Assembly (NCBI GenBank): GCA_002402825.1
Contig: DHGP01000004.1
Location: forward strand, 1-64,000
DNA length: 64,000 nt
Reading direction: 5' to 3'
DNA from: Firmicutes bacterium UBA4795
GTDB lineage: Bacteria > Bacillota > Desulfotomaculia > Desulfotomaculales > Nap2-2B
Shown one piece after another: positions 34,519-44,548 of the stretch. Each line of letters opens with the position of its first letter. The stretch's first letter is position 1. The notes under the pieces are model-generated. The model was not told the DNA's origin. It saw only the letters and a program-made list of their open reading frames with translations, and did no database searches. Made by a program: the position numbers and the translations under genes.

Positions 34519-36690
34519 CTAAAAAATTTCTTTCTTTGCTTCTTCTTTTGTTTCTTCCTTTATTTCCTTTATTTCATTTTTTATTGCAGAAGCGTCTTTG
34601 TTACCAGGAGGCAAAATTTCTCTTCCTTCTTGTGGTATGTTTGTCTCTTGAATATCCGGAGGCATTATTATTGGTTCCGGTTGTTTTGGCTGCGGTGTGA
34701 TTGTCCCAGATGATTTAGGAGGTGCAGGTGATGAAGGTTTGGTATTTGTTTCGGGAACACCAGGGGTATAAGGTGGTAGGGGAGGTGCTTCTGGAATCGT
34801 TTTACACCATTTTTTTTCTGATGGTTCTTTTATCCCTAAAGAGGCAAGCATTACCTGACGCCAGATTGAAGCACAATACTTACCTCCAGAGACACCAGAC
34901 ATATAACGGGGAATATCACAACCCATCCAGACTACCCCAACCAGGTGAGGAGTATAACCGCAAAACCAAATATCTTTGCTCCGGTCAGTTGTTCCAGTTT
35001 TACCAGCTACATCAAGGCCAAAAATCCGGGCCTGCGTTCCTGTACCATAACTTACTGCTGCCTTCAACATTTCGGTCATCATTTGCGCCGTTTGTGGCCT
35101 CATCACCCGGCGAGACACCGGGTTTGTTTCTTCCAGGATGGTTCCGTTATCCTGGGTAATACGGATAATTGGCTCAGGGGCCGTATAAATACCGTCATTT
35201 GCAAAGGTAGCGTAAGCAGCCGCCATTTGCAAAGGGGTTACTCCTTTATGTAACCCCCCTAGAGCTACGCTTAGGCCTTCTCTGGTTGGTTCTATGTTGG
35301 TAAAGCCCATCTGGCGGGCAAAGGTTATGGCTTGGGTAAGCCCTACTTGATTAAGTAATTTTACGGCGGGTATATTTATTGAGTATGCCAGTGCGTCTTT
35401 TAAGGTAACCGTTCCCCGGTACCTGCCATTATAATTCTTCGGGCAATAATCACTATAACTAACCGGAGTGTCACTTATTATGCTCTTTGGGGTCATATTA
35501 AGATATTCTAAGGCTGGCGCATAAGCAATAATGGGTTTAAATGCCGAACCTGGTTGCCGGTAAGCCATGGTAGCGCGATTATATCCTAAATTAGTGGTAT
35601 GTTCCCGGCCCCCCACCAGGGCCCTTATGGCACTGTTTTGTGGGTCAATCACTACTACTGCTGCTTGCGGTTGTACGTTTTGTTGGTTATCATGTGTGGT
35701 AAAAGGAAAGTTCGCCTTTTTAGATACCGCTTGTTCGGCTGCTTTTTGTATATTTGGATTTAACGTAGTATAAATCTTTAATCCGCCGTGATATAAATAT
35801 TCCTCCCCATATTTATTCACGACCTGCTGTACTACGTAGTCCACAAAATATGGGTAGGGGTATGGTGATGAGAAGCTGGCAGTATTTTTCTTCAGGTTTA
35901 ACGGTTTTTGTTCGGTCTGCTCTCGTTCTCGGGGGGTGATAAAACCGTGCTTTACCATTGAATCTAAAACAGAATTACGTCGGGCTGTAGCAGCTTGAGG
36001 GTTACGGAATGGAGAATAATAACTGGGTGCTTGGGGCAACCCGGCTAGTAGCGCTGCTTCAGCAAGAGTTAAGTCATTTACCTGTTTTTTAAAGTAAGTT
36101 TCTGCGGCAGCCCCTATCCCTCTTGCACCTTCACCAAAGTAAATGTTATTTAAATAGGCCATAAAAATTTCTTCTTTGGAATAACGGCGCTCGAGCTGTA
36201 AAGCCAGGATTATCTCCTGAATTTTACGTTTTAGGGTTCGCTCAGGGGTTAAAAAAGTATTTTTTACTACTTGTTGGGTAATGGTACTGCCGCCTTGGAC
36301 TATTTTTTGCCGGCTAATATTAGCCCAGGCGGACCGTAGAATGGCCCAAAAATCAACTCCATGGTGCTGGTAAAAACGTGCATCTTCCGCCGCTAAAAAC
36401 GATTCCCTTACCACCTTAGGTACATCAGCGTACTTTACTGGTAAGTAGTTTTCACTTTTTAACTCCGCAAAAGGCTTTCCGTATACGTCATAAAGTACGC
36501 TGGGCCCTTTTTTGTTTAGTGTATCTATTTTCAGGACGGGTAAATCACGCACACATACATAAGCAAGGCCGCTGGCTACCCCACCGGTAATAAAAAAGAG
36601 CAAAAAGAGTAAAACAACAATGATTTGTAAAATATTAAGCCGGCTTTTTTTCCGTTTTTTATTTCCCTTTTTCTCTTCATAATTAAACAT
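34519..36690 (-). CDS. Class A penicillin-binding protein (PBP1a type)
   Basis: A bifunctional peptidoglycan polymerase of 723 aa. A Lys/Arg-rich cytoplasmic tail and one transmembrane helix (about 22-45) precede the GT51 glycosyltransferase, which shows AAEDARFYQHHGVD, QGGSTITQQ and RKIQEI. The transpeptidase has the SxxK motif in GSAFKP, a SIN motif and KTGTTD. The C-terminal tail is Pro/Ser-rich and ends in a charged EIKEETKEEAKK run. ATG 36690 is used; TTG 36693 is equally possible. The SD is weak. Confidence 0.95.
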   Translation of the reverse strand: MFNYEEKKGNKKRKKSRLNILQIIVVLLFLLFFITGGVASGLAYVCVRDLPVLKIDTLNKKGPSVLYDVYGKPFAELKSENYLPVKYADVPKVVRESFLAAEDARFYQHHGVDFWAILRSAWANISRQKIVQGGSTITQQVVKNTFLTPERTLKRKIQEIILALQLERRYSKEEIFMAYLNNIYFGEGARGIGAAAETYFKKQVNDLTLAEAALLAGLPQAPSYYSPFRNPQAATARRNSVLDSMVKHGFITPREREQTEQKPLNLKKNTASFSSPYPYPYFVDYVVQQVVNKYGEEYLYHGGLKIYTTLNPNIQKAAEQAVSKKANFPFTTHDNQQNVQPQAAVVVIDPQNSAIRALVGGREHTTNLGYNRATMAYRQPGSAFKPIIAYAPALEYLNMTPKSIISDTPVSYSDYCPKNYNGRYRGTVTLKDALAYSINIPAVKLLNQVGLTQAITFARQMGFTNIEPTREGLSVALGGLHKGVTPLQMAAAYATFANDGIYTAPEPIIRITQDNGTILEETNPVSRRVMRPQTAQMMTEMLKAAVSYGTGTQARIFGLDVAGKTGTTDRSKDIWFCGYTPHLVGVVWMGCDIPRYMSGVSGGKYCASIWRQVMLASLGIKEPSEKKWCKTIPEAPPLPPYTPGVPETNTKPSSPAPPKSSGTITPQPKQPEPIIMPPDIQETNIPQEGREILPPGNKDASAIKNEIKEIKEETKEEAKKEIF

Positions 36691-36768
36691 CAAATAAAAA
36701 ATTAACCTGGCTTATGCATTATTTATTTCAACATATACCAGGTAAATGACCCTCAATCAAATTTCTTC

Positions 36769-36855
36769 TGGTGCCGAAGGCGGGAATCGAACCCGCACGG
36801 CCTTGCGGCCACCGGTTTTTGAGACCGGCGCGTCTGCCAGTTCCACCACTTCGGC
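36769..36855 (-). tRNA. tRNA-Leu (anticodon CAA)
   Basis: A class II tRNA with acceptor GCCGAAG/CTTCGGC, D-arm, anticodon stem CCGGT/ACCGG around CTCAAAA (anticodon CAA), long variable arm GGCCGCAAGGCC, T-arm GCGGG-TTCGATT-CCCGC and encoded CCA. It decodes TTG, a codon also widely used here as a start. Confidence 0.95.
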
Positions 36856-36990
36856 GCATCTAACTTTTACTTTTTTAATCTATCATAGTTACAGGATAGT
36901 GTCAATAGGGTCAGGAATATGCGATGCCGTCAATCACTTTGCGTAGAGCCCACTCTCCCATGCAATAGAGCCGTATCAACGTCTAACGTA

Positions 36991-37019
36991 TTGCGTGCTT
37001 TATTTTTTCGTGGTATAAT
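36991..37019 (+). promoter_or_regulatory. Promoter of the acyl-CoA synthetase gene
   Basis: TTGCGT (36991-36996), 17-bp spacer, TATAAT (37014-37019). The resulting leader is about 165 nt and contains the structured element at 37096-37165. From 36856 to 36990 I see nothing clear. Confidence 0.65.
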
Positions 37020-37095
37020 TCTTATAAAATTGCTTAAATGATTGGTACTAGTGGAATTAGAAATTGCAAACTAAATTAGAAATAATTTTTTCTTG

Positions 37096-37165
37096 ACTCT
37101 CAAGGGTTCTACGGCGCAAAAAATAAAGTTGAGTTTAGCGCGTCAAACTGCTAGAGTTATTTTTT
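37096..37165 (+). promoter_or_regulatory. Structured leader, candidate attenuator or riboswitch
   Basis: ACTCT (37096-37100) can pair with AGAGT (37153-37157), enclosing GCGC (37114-37117) with GCGC (37138-37141), and a six-T run follows (37160-37165). CTCAA (37099-37103) can instead pair with TTGAG (37129-37133). The two pairings exclude each other. I do not recognise a known riboswitch class. Confidence 0.35.
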
Positions 37166-37191
37166 AGCTTTATAAAAGAAAGGGAAACAAG

Positions 37192-39267
37192 ATGCAAGAT
37201 AAAGATTTAAAAATTTTTTTTGAACCGGAAAAGATTGCCCTCGTAGGTGTTTCAACCCGTTCTACAGACTATAACCTTTTAGAAAGCATTAAATACTTTG
37301 GTCACCATGGCCGTTATTATGTGGTTAATCCTGGAGGGGGAACCTTTTTAGGAGAAGTCATTTATCCAGCAGTGGAAAAAATACCGGAATCAATAGACCT
37401 GGCAGTAATTACCACTCCGCGAGAAGTGGTCCCGCAGGTAGCCAGGGAGTGTATCGCAAAAGGTGCCCGGGGACTAGTAATCATTTCGCAAGGCTTTGCT
37501 GATAGCGATGAAGACGGAAAACGCTTGCAGTCAGAAGTGCTTCAAATAGCACGATCAGCTGGGATAAGAATTATAGGGCCAAATACAATGGGTGTAGTTA
37601 ATGCTTTTAATAATTTTTCTACCGCGTTTGTTTCTTTTTCCATTGAAAATAAACCTATTGGGATTGTGAGTCAATCGGGCATTTTTTTACCGGGAAGTTA
37701 TTCATTAACCGGCGGTCTAGGTTTGGCTGTAGATTTGGGAAATGCTAGCGATGTTAATTTTTCGGAAATAATTTCTCTTTATGGTAAAGACCCGCGGTTA
37801 AAAGTAATTTCTTTACATATCGAAGATGTTAAAGACGGAAGAAAATTTATGCAGGTTGCTGCTGAAGTTAGCCGGCAAAAACCTATCTTGGCTTTAAAAA
37901 CGGGAAGGACGGAAGCTGGGGCAAAAGCTGCAAGTTCTCACTCAGGCTCTTTGGTAGGAGAGGATGCGGTCTACACAGCTGCTTTTAAAAAAGCAGGCGT
38001 AATCAGAGTAAAAAATGATGAAGAACTCTATGATTTAAGCCGGACATTTGCCACTTATCCTCCTTTAAAGAGTAATCGAGTAGCCATTATCACACCTGCC
38101 GGAGGGCCATCAATTTTGGCTGTGGACGCTTGCGCCAAAGCAAACTTGAAAATGGCTAAACTTTCACCCCAAACAATCGCCCGGCTAAAACCTTTTTTTC
38201 CTCCCTGGATGGAAGTATCTAACCCCATAGATATTTGGGCAGCCGGAATGTCCCGAGGGTATCCTCAGGTTCTCCGGGAAGCACTTGCAGCTACTTTAGA
38301 AGATCAATGGATAGATGCTGTTTGTGTTATTACTTTCGCTTTCCCTTTTTCTAGTAACCTGCTTGAAATTATCTGCGAATTAAGTACGGGAAGCAAAAAG
38401 CCTGTGGTTGTTTGGCTTTACGGGCCTTCTAAATGGGAACAAAAGAGGCTTTTTGAAAAGAAAGGCGTGCTTACTTTTTCTTCCCTAGACGGGGCAATAG
38501 GAGCATTAGGAAAGCTTTACCATTACTGGACTTTCATCAACAACCGCCCTATACCTGAATATAAAACTTTTCCAGCACACCGGGAAGAAGTGCTTCATTT
38601 GTTTGCTTCCCGCCGAGGAATGCTTCCGACTTTAGAAACATATCGCATTTTGAAAGCTTACAATATTCCTGTGGTAAGAAGTGGTTTGGCGCAAAACCTT
38701 GAAGAGGCCTTAAATTTTGCCAGTATGCTTGGCTATCCGGTAGTCATGAAAATTGTAAGCCCGGATATTATTCATAAAACAGACGCGGGAGGGGTAAAAA
38801 TTAACTTGTCAGGTCCGGATGCACTCCGACAGGCTTATTTAGAAATGTTTACCGAAGTAAGAAAAAAGGCACACAAAGCAAGAATTGAAGGAGTGTTCCT
38901 TCAGCCTTACATTAAAGGGGGCCTGGAGGTAATCATAGGAGGAAAACAGGATGCTTGTTTTGGAGCGGTAGTAATTTATGGTAGTGGTGGTATTTTTACT
39001 GAAGTTACCCGCGATTTCTCTTTACAAGTGGCTCCCCTGAGTATTTCAGACGCACTAAATATGGTGCAGAAAACAAAGTCTTTTGCTCTCTTCAAGGGTG
39101 TTAGGGGTCAAAAACCTTTGGATTTGGAAGCAGTAATAGAAACTTTGTTAAAAGTTTCTCAAATAATGAATGACTTTCCCCAGATTGAGGAAATGGATTT
39201 AAATCCGGTTATCGTAAGAGAAAAAGGAGTTTCGGTGGTTGATGCACGGATCGTTTTATCTACCTAA
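37192..39267 (+). CDS. Acyl-CoA/acetyl-CoA synthetase (ADP-forming), fused alpha-beta
   Basis: This enzyme interconverts acyl-CoA + ADP + Pi and acid + CoA + ATP, giving substrate-level ATP in fermenters. The 691-aa protein has a CoA-binding Rossmann domain (about 8-130), succinyl-CoA-ligase-like domains with the phospho-His segment SSHSGSLVGED (near 248), and a C-terminal ATP-grasp domain (about 475-690) with HKTDAGGVKINL and DLNPVIV. It has its own promoter and a structured leader. The acid substrate is undetermined. Confidence 0.92.
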   Translation: MQDKDLKIFFEPEKIALVGVSTRSTDYNLLESIKYFGHHGRYYVVNPGGGTFLGEVIYPAVEKIPESIDLAVITTPREVVPQVARECIAKGARGLVIISQGFADSDEDGKRLQSEVLQIARSAGIRIIGPNTMGVVNAFNNFSTAFVSFSIENKPIGIVSQSGIFLPGSYSLTGGLGLAVDLGNASDVNFSEIISLYGKDPRLKVISLHIEDVKDGRKFMQVAAEVSRQKPILALKTGRTEAGAKAASSHSGSLVGEDAVYTAAFKKAGVIRVKNDEELYDLSRTFATYPPLKSNRVAIITPAGGPSILAVDACAKANLKMAKLSPQTIARLKPFFPPWMEVSNPIDIWAAGMSRGYPQVLREALAATLEDQWIDAVCVITFAFPFSSNLLEIICELSTGSKKPVVVWLYGPSKWEQKRLFEKKGVLTFSSLDGAIGALGKLYHYWTFINNRPIPEYKTFPAHREEVLHLFASRRGMLPTLETYRILKAYNIPVVRSGLAQNLEEALNFASMLGYPVVMKIVSPDIIHKTDAGGVKINLSGPDALRQAYLEMFTEVRKKAHKARIEGVFLQPYIKGGLEVIIGGKQDACFGAVVIYGSGGIFTEVTRDFSLQVAPLSISDALNMVQKTKSFALFKGVRGQKPLDLEAVIETLLKVSQIMNDFPQIEEMDLNPVIVREKGVSVVDARIVLST

Positions 39268-39478
39268 AGTACAGCCGTTTCGGTTGTTTCCCGTATTATT
39301 CCATTTTTGCAAAATTAATTTATGCTACCTCAATAAAAATTTTAGCAACAAGAATAATTTATTGTCTTATCTAATTTAAGTTATTCTGATATTGATCATT
39401 ATTATTATGTTAATAAATTGGTCATAAATTTGGTTTATTTGCTTAAAAAACATTATTTTTAACTATTGCATTTTAGCT

Positions 39479-41194
39479 TTATAACCATAGCGCCACAAAT
39501 TCAAGCTTATTTACGTCTACTAACCCCCTATCGGTAATCCTTAATTCTGGAATTACCGGCAGGGCAAGAAAGGACATGGTCATAAAAGGTGACGACAGGA
39601 TGCACCCAATTTCCCAGGCGGCATTACTCAATTTTTGATACTGCCTGGCTACGGTAGATGCGTCCTGGTCCGACATTAAGCCGGCAACCGGCAAAGCTAA
39701 AGAGGCTAGCACCTTTCCCCCGGCTGTTACCGCCAGCCCCCCGCCCGTAGCGGCTACCGTTTGGGCAGCCAGTTCCATATCGTCTTCATTTGCACCCACT
39801 AGAATAAGGTTGTGGCTGTCATGGGCTACCGTTGAAGCCATGGCCCCTTTTATTACCCCAAACCCTTTAACTAAACCCAGCGCTACGTTGCCGTTTTTGC
39901 CGTGGCGTTCCACTACGGCCACCTTTAAAATACCTTCTGAGGGGCTGATTTTACCGGCTGGAACAAGTATGCCTTTAGTAAGAATTTGGTTTGGAAGTAC
40001 CTCAATAACCCGGGCCAAAATACTTGAAGGCGGCTTTTTTAAGGTTAACCTTCCTTTTAAGTCCGGAAGATGTACCGTATTTAACATCTTTTTATCTACC
40101 ACTTTTGATAAACTACCAAGGACTTTTCCCTCGCGGGCCGCCAGCTTACCCGCCTTATAAACCATTTCTACCTTAAATTCAGTTAAGTTATTTACTACCA
40201 CCAGGTCGGCCTTATAACCAGGGGCAATGCCTCCCAAATCTTGCAAGTGATAATGCCGGGCAGGATTAAGGGTAGCCATTTGTACTGCCGTTACTGGATC
40301 AAGACCGGCAGCCACCGCCCGGCGTAAAATATTATCTATCTCCCCCTCGCCAATTAAATCTACCGGGTGGCAGTCATCGCACCCAAAAAAAAGATTAGGG
40401 CAGGTTTTTTCATTTGCTAGCGGCAGCAATTCAAGCAGGTTTTTGGCGGCCGAACCTTCGCGAATAATTATTTTCATTCCCAGGCGAAGTTTTTCCAGGG
40501 CTTCTTCTAAAGCAGTACACTCATGGTCGGTTAGGATACCTGCGCTTAAGTAAGCGTTTAAATTTTTCCCGCTTAAAGCCGGCGCATGGCCGTCAATCAG
40601 ACGCTTGTTTTCACGAATTGTTTTTATTTTAGCTAAAATGTCTGGTTCTTTAAGGTAAACGCCAGGGAAATTCATTACCTCTGCCAAACCCGGGGACGAC
40701 GGACAAATTTTAAAGCCTTCCTGAATTTCTGTGAGGCCAATAACTGCTCCTGCTGTTTCCAGTTGGGTAGCCGGGACGCAAGAAGGAAGCATATAAAATA
40801 TATCCAGCGGCAGCTCCTGAGCAGCTTTCACCATATAACGCAAGCCGTCCAGGCCGGCCACATTAACAATCTCGTGCGGGTCGGCAATAACGGTGGTAGT
40901 ACCGTGAACAATGGCCGCGGCAGCAAAGCCGGCCGGGGTAAGCAAAGAGCTTTCAATATGGAGGTGAGCGTCAATTAAACCAGGAATTAAATATTTACCG
41001 GTAAGGTTTTCTACTTCCTGTCCCCAGGAGCAATCTCCTACTCCGGCAATAACACTGCCCTTTATGGCTACGTTGGCTTTTAAAATTTCCCCGGTAAAAA
41101 CATTAACCAGTAAAGCGTCTGTTAATAAAATGTCGGCCGGGGCATTTCCCCTGGCTACATCAATTATTTTTTCTGTAAGTTCTGTAAATGCCAT
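39479..41194 (-). CDS. ade: Adenine deaminase
   Basis: This metal-dependent amidohydrolase converts adenine to hypoxanthine. The 571-aa protein has DAHLHIESSLLTPAGFA, GTTTVIADPHEI, the FFGCDDCHPVDLI metal-site segment and a C-terminal domain with VAHDSHNLILVG. It is followed 15 bp upstream on the same strand by a phosphoesterase gene, likely co-transcribed. The SD is GGTGG. 39268-39478 is AT-rich with nothing evident. Confidence 0.95.
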   Translation of the reverse strand: MAFTELTEKIIDVARGNAPADILLTDALLVNVFTGEILKANVAIKGSVIAGVGDCSWGQEVENLTGKYLIPGLIDAHLHIESSLLTPAGFAAAAIVHGTTTVIADPHEIVNVAGLDGLRYMVKAAQELPLDIFYMLPSCVPATQLETAGAVIGLTEIQEGFKICPSSPGLAEVMNFPGVYLKEPDILAKIKTIRENKRLIDGHAPALSGKNLNAYLSAGILTDHECTALEEALEKLRLGMKIIIREGSAAKNLLELLPLANEKTCPNLFFGCDDCHPVDLIGEGEIDNILRRAVAAGLDPVTAVQMATLNPARHYHLQDLGGIAPGYKADLVVVNNLTEFKVEMVYKAGKLAAREGKVLGSLSKVVDKKMLNTVHLPDLKGRLTLKKPPSSILARVIEVLPNQILTKGILVPAGKISPSEGILKVAVVERHGKNGNVALGLVKGFGVIKGAMASTVAHDSHNLILVGANEDDMELAAQTVAATGGGLAVTAGGKVLASLALPVAGLMSDQDASTVARQYQKLSNAAWEIGCILSSPFMTMSFLALPVIPELRITDRGLVDVNKLEFVALWL

Positions 41195-41209
41195 GAAGTA
41201 CTTTCCACC

Positions 41210-41701
41210 TTATTTTAAGACAATTATTTTCCTTTTAATTTCTTGACCTAACTCAAGAACGCCGTACGAATTAAAAGGAGCAAACCTTTTATCTGTCGGG
41301 CTTCCCGGGTTAAAAAAAAGAATACCCTCTTTGACCTCATTTATAGGGCTATGGGAGTGACCAAAAAGGATAATTTCAATCCTCTCAAACTCAGATTTTA
41401 CTTTATCAATCAAATTTTGAGGGGAACCAAAGCCATGGATTACTCCTATCCGGTAACCCGCGGCCTCAAAAGTAGCCTTGGCAGGAAGAATATTCACCAG
41501 TTCTGGTGCATCCATATTTCCGTGAACAGCAATTAGTTTTCCCTTTTTATTTAATTTTTTTAATCGTTCATAAACAGGGGAGACTACAAAGTCACCACAA
41601 TGAACCATGAGGTCAGCTTCTTGAAGGGCCTTTTCTACCTCCTGGGGAAGCCACTTTTCTTCCCGTTTAAGGTGGGTGTCTGAAATAACTACAATCTTCA
41701 T
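41210..41701 (-). CDS. YfcE/MJ0936-type metallophosphoesterase
   Basis: The 163-aa protein has the canonical metal motifs in order: VISDTHL, VHCGDFV, VHGNMD, HGFG and LFGHSHSP, followed by FFNPGSPTDKR. Family members are small phosphodiesterases on model substrates; the physiological target is unknown. It lies directly upstream of ade in the same direction. Confidence 0.9.
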   Translation of the reverse strand: MKIVVISDTHLKREEKWLPQEVEKALQEADLMVHCGDFVVSPVYERLKKLNKKGKLIAVHGNMDAPELVNILPAKATFEAAGYRIGVIHGFGSPQNLIDKVKSEFERIEIILFGHSHSPINEVKEGILFFNPGSPTDKRFAPFNSYGVLELGQEIKRKIIVLK

Positions 41702-41829
41702 GTTTTAAAACCTCTCTATAAGGTAAAAGTAAAGGTATGTGTATTCTAGAAAACCGCTCGGAGTTGGGTGTTGCTTTCGTTTGCTCCAATGCTTCTCGTT
41801 TTCAGCACTTAAGCTTGCTTCAAACCGGG

Positions 41830-43068
41830 CTAGCGGCGCCTAAACTTTTGCCACCATCGTCCCAGCAGTCCACTGCTATTCAATTCCAGATAGCTTCTTT
41901 CTTCCTTGCCGGGGACCAGGAGAAGACCAAAGGGCTGCCCTTCCCGGGGCGGTTGGCATATTTCCCGCCGGTAATTTCGCGTCTCTCCCTGAAGGTACTC
42001 AACCTCTACCGGTCCTTGTTTTTCTTTTAACTTTAAGCTATTTTCTAAACTGGCCCGGTCAAAGACCGGTAAACCATTTACTCTTAAAACCAAATCACAG
42101 GAACGAATTCCTGCCTGCCAGGCCGGGGTATTTTTTAGAGTGTCCAGTACCCGAACCCCCTCAAGAGAAGGAACGTAAATAGGTGAAGCTTGAAATTCAA
42201 TTTTTTTGCCCATAAAAATAACTAATTCGTGACCTAAAGGAGAAAATAAGGCGGCCAGCAAAGCTAATTCTTTAAAGTTTTGGGCCAGGGTGGCGAACAG
42301 CAGTAAAACAAGACTGTAAGCCCCTAAAAAGTAAGCAGATAACCGGCTCTTTTTTACCGGAGGACGCGCCAGAGCTAAATCACCGTAACCCAGGGCCGCA
42401 ATTACCGGAATAAGCGTGTACACTGCGTTTTTCAGGTCTCCTTCTATTTCTGGTTTGATTAAAGGCCACCAATCCGGCATGTTTATTCCTTCAGGGAGAA
42501 AGGTTTGTCCAACTACTGCCAGGGCGACAATGGGAATAGGCCAAAATCTTTGTAAAGTAAAGCCTCCCACCAGTTGGCCATTTGCTGCTTTAAAATAGGC
42601 CGGCACAGCTCCTAAATGACCGCTAAAAAAAATAAGCAGGCTTTCCACTAAATGAAGAATAGCTACCAAAGCCAATAACTGGGAAATATTTACCTGGGGG
42701 AAGTTAAATATCAGATTGCTTAAGGCTATAATACCTCCCGCATAAGCAAAGCATAAAAACCGCGGGTTAATAAGCATTAAAAGGATAGCTGCCGGCCAAA
42801 GATAAATCAAGCCCGTGCCTGATAAAGTTAATCCTACTACCACCATAATGACACTACCTATTAAGCCTCCCAAAATGCCGTATACCACGGCAGTAAAAAC
42901 ATCTCCCCATCCCTGTTTTAGCCGGATGCCGTAAATGGCCTCTTTTGCCGCGGCCATCCGGCGATACTGCAAGGCAACCAAAAATACCACCAGCCAAAAA
43001 ATGGGGTTAAAAAATACTCGGCCTATGTTTGCTACAATTAAGGGTAAAACCTGATCAAATGGAAACAT
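41830..43068 (-). CDS. Multipass membrane protein with C-terminal PDZ domain (MinJ-like)
   Basis: The 412-aa protein has about eight hydrophobic helices over residues 15-285. A PDZ domain (about 310-385) follows, with AWQAGIRSCDLVLRVNG and PVFDRASLE. Architecture and position beside Ctp and ftsEX match the MinJ/DivIVA-bridging family. The SD is GAAGGTG. It follows ctp by 29 bp in the same direction, so the two are likely co-expressed. The gene symbol is withheld because the similarity is architectural. Confidence 0.75.
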   Translation of the reverse strand: MFPFDQVLPLIVANIGRVFFNPIFWLVVFLVALQYRRMAAAKEAIYGIRLKQGWGDVFTAVVYGILGGLIGSVIMVVVGLTLSGTGLIYLWPAAILLMLINPRFLCFAYAGGIIALSNLIFNFPQVNISQLLALVAILHLVESLLIFFSGHLGAVPAYFKAANGQLVGGFTLQRFWPIPIVALAVVGQTFLPEGINMPDWWPLIKPEIEGDLKNAVYTLIPVIAALGYGDLALARPPVKKSRLSAYFLGAYSLVLLLFATLAQNFKELALLAALFSPLGHELVIFMGKKIEFQASPIYVPSLEGVRVLDTLKNTPAWQAGIRSCDLVLRVNGLPVFDRASLENSLKLKEKQGPVEVEYLQGETRNYRREICQPPREGQPFGLLLVPGKEERSYLELNSSGLLGRWWQKFRRR

Positions 43069-43097
43069 TTCTTCACCTTCCTGGTTAAACGTTTAAA

Positions 43098-44288
43098 TTA
43101 AGCGGCAAGTTTTTGCTGGAGGATTTCAACGGCCTTTTCTTTTTGAAGGTCTTTTTCAGCATCAAGTTTTTGTTTAACTATAATATCAGGGGAGATGCCC
43201 CGCTGGTGAATATTATGTTTTGCCGGAGTAAGGTAACGGGCAGTGGTTAGTTTTAGCCCCGCTCCGTTACCCAGGTTAAATACAGTTTGAACAACTCCTT
43301 TACCAAAAGTTTTTTCTCCAATTAAAATACCCACCTTTCGGTCTTTAATTGCGCCGGCTAAAATTTCGGCGGCACTGGCACTGGCTTCGTTAACCAAAAC
43401 TACCAACGGCAAATTAAGATTGCTGCCGTTAACAGTATAAGTATCTTTTTTTCCCGAACGGTAGTCAACGTATACTACCGGGCCTTTAGGAATGAATTTT
43501 TCGGCTACTTCAACGGCGGCACGCAATTCTCCGCCCGGGTTATTTCGCAAATCCAGGAGGATACCCTGAACCTGACTTTTTTTAAACTTACCCAATACTA
43601 CTTCTAATTCTGCCGGGGTTTTGGTAGTGAACTGGGAAATAGCAAGGTAACCTATTTTTGTACCCTTTAGGATATGTCCTTCTACCGTAGGAATACTAAT
43701 TTCTTCTCTGGTTAATTCTACGGTAAATTCAGTTTTGCGGCTTAGCTTCTGGTTTGTTTCTTTTATTCCTTCGTTTTGGCGTAGAATAGTCAATTTAACC
43801 TTTGTTCCTGCCGCCCCCCGCATTAAACTAATGGCTGTATCCAGGTCAATACCCTTTGTTTCACGATTATTAATCTTAAATACAATATCGCCGGCTTTTA
43901 TTCCTTTCCGGTAGGCCGGGGTTCCTTCATACGAGCGCATTACGGTTAAGTAATCATTTTCTAGACCTACTAAAATTCCCAACCCCCCAAATGTGCCGTT
44001 AATTTGTTCTTTTAACTGGGCATAAGTTTCCGGGTCTAAATAAATTGAGTATGGATCCCCAAGCGATTCAACTATTCCTTTGGTTGCTCCTTCAATGAGG
44101 TTGTTAGTGCTAACCGGATAAAGATATTGGGAACGGATTAAAGAAACAACTTTAAACATATTACCGAAATTATGGTAATTAATAATTATTAAACCGCCCG
44201 AAAAAATAAAAGCAAAAAAAATTAATATTCCCAGGAAAACAAACCAGCGTTTACCACGGGGAGCCTTTCTGTTTAGGTAATAAGCCAC
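43098..44288 (-). CDS. Carboxy-terminal processing protease (S41 family)
   Basis: A secreted or membrane-anchored Ser/Lys protease of 396 aa. It has a signal anchor (about 14-36), an N-terminal helical cap, a PDZ domain (about 95-175; YRKGIKAGDIVFKIN), and the catalytic NEASASAAEILAGA Ser and GEKTFGKG Lys. A C-terminal helix follows. It is divergent from ftsE, and the shared upstream region is AT-rich (44289-44548) with only weak promoter candidates, including a TATAAT on the minus strand. Confidence 0.92.
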   Translation of the reverse strand: MAYYLNRKAPRGKRWFVFLGILIFFAFIFSGGLIIINYHNFGNMFKVVSLIRSQYLYPVSTNNLIEGATKGIVESLGDPYSIYLDPETYAQLKEQINGTFGGLGILVGLENDYLTVMRSYEGTPAYRKGIKAGDIVFKINNRETKGIDLDTAISLMRGAAGTKVKLTILRQNEGIKETNQKLSRKTEFTVELTREEISIPTVEGHILKGTKIGYLAISQFTTKTPAELEVVLGKFKKSQVQGILLDLRNNPGGELRAAVEVAEKFIPKGPVVYVDYRSGKKDTYTVNGSNLNLPLVVLVNEASASAAEILAGAIKDRKVGILIGEKTFGKGVVQTVFNLGNGAGLKLTTARYLTPAKHNIHQRGISPDIIVKQKLDAEKDLQKEKAVEILQQKLAA

Positions 44289-44548
44289 CTACAATTCCAC
44301 CCACCCATAAAAATTTAAATTTCTAATTGTTATAGATTAAAAAATTAATATTTTAGAAAATTATTAGTCTAGCCCTCATAATCCTCATTATCCATATTAT
44401 ACTACACCAACTTATTAATAAGTACAACTTAATTAAAAATCGAGTTATTTTATCCCTTAAAAGAAGGATTTCGGTAGTTAATGTCGAAAACATTTTAATA
44501 AAAGCGGTGTATGTCATTATTTACCATATAGCCACCGGGAGGGTAAAA

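Noticed and set aside
36746..36946. Plus-strand 66-codon frame across tRNA-Leu
   Set aside because: It is the antisense translation of the tRNA and has no SD.
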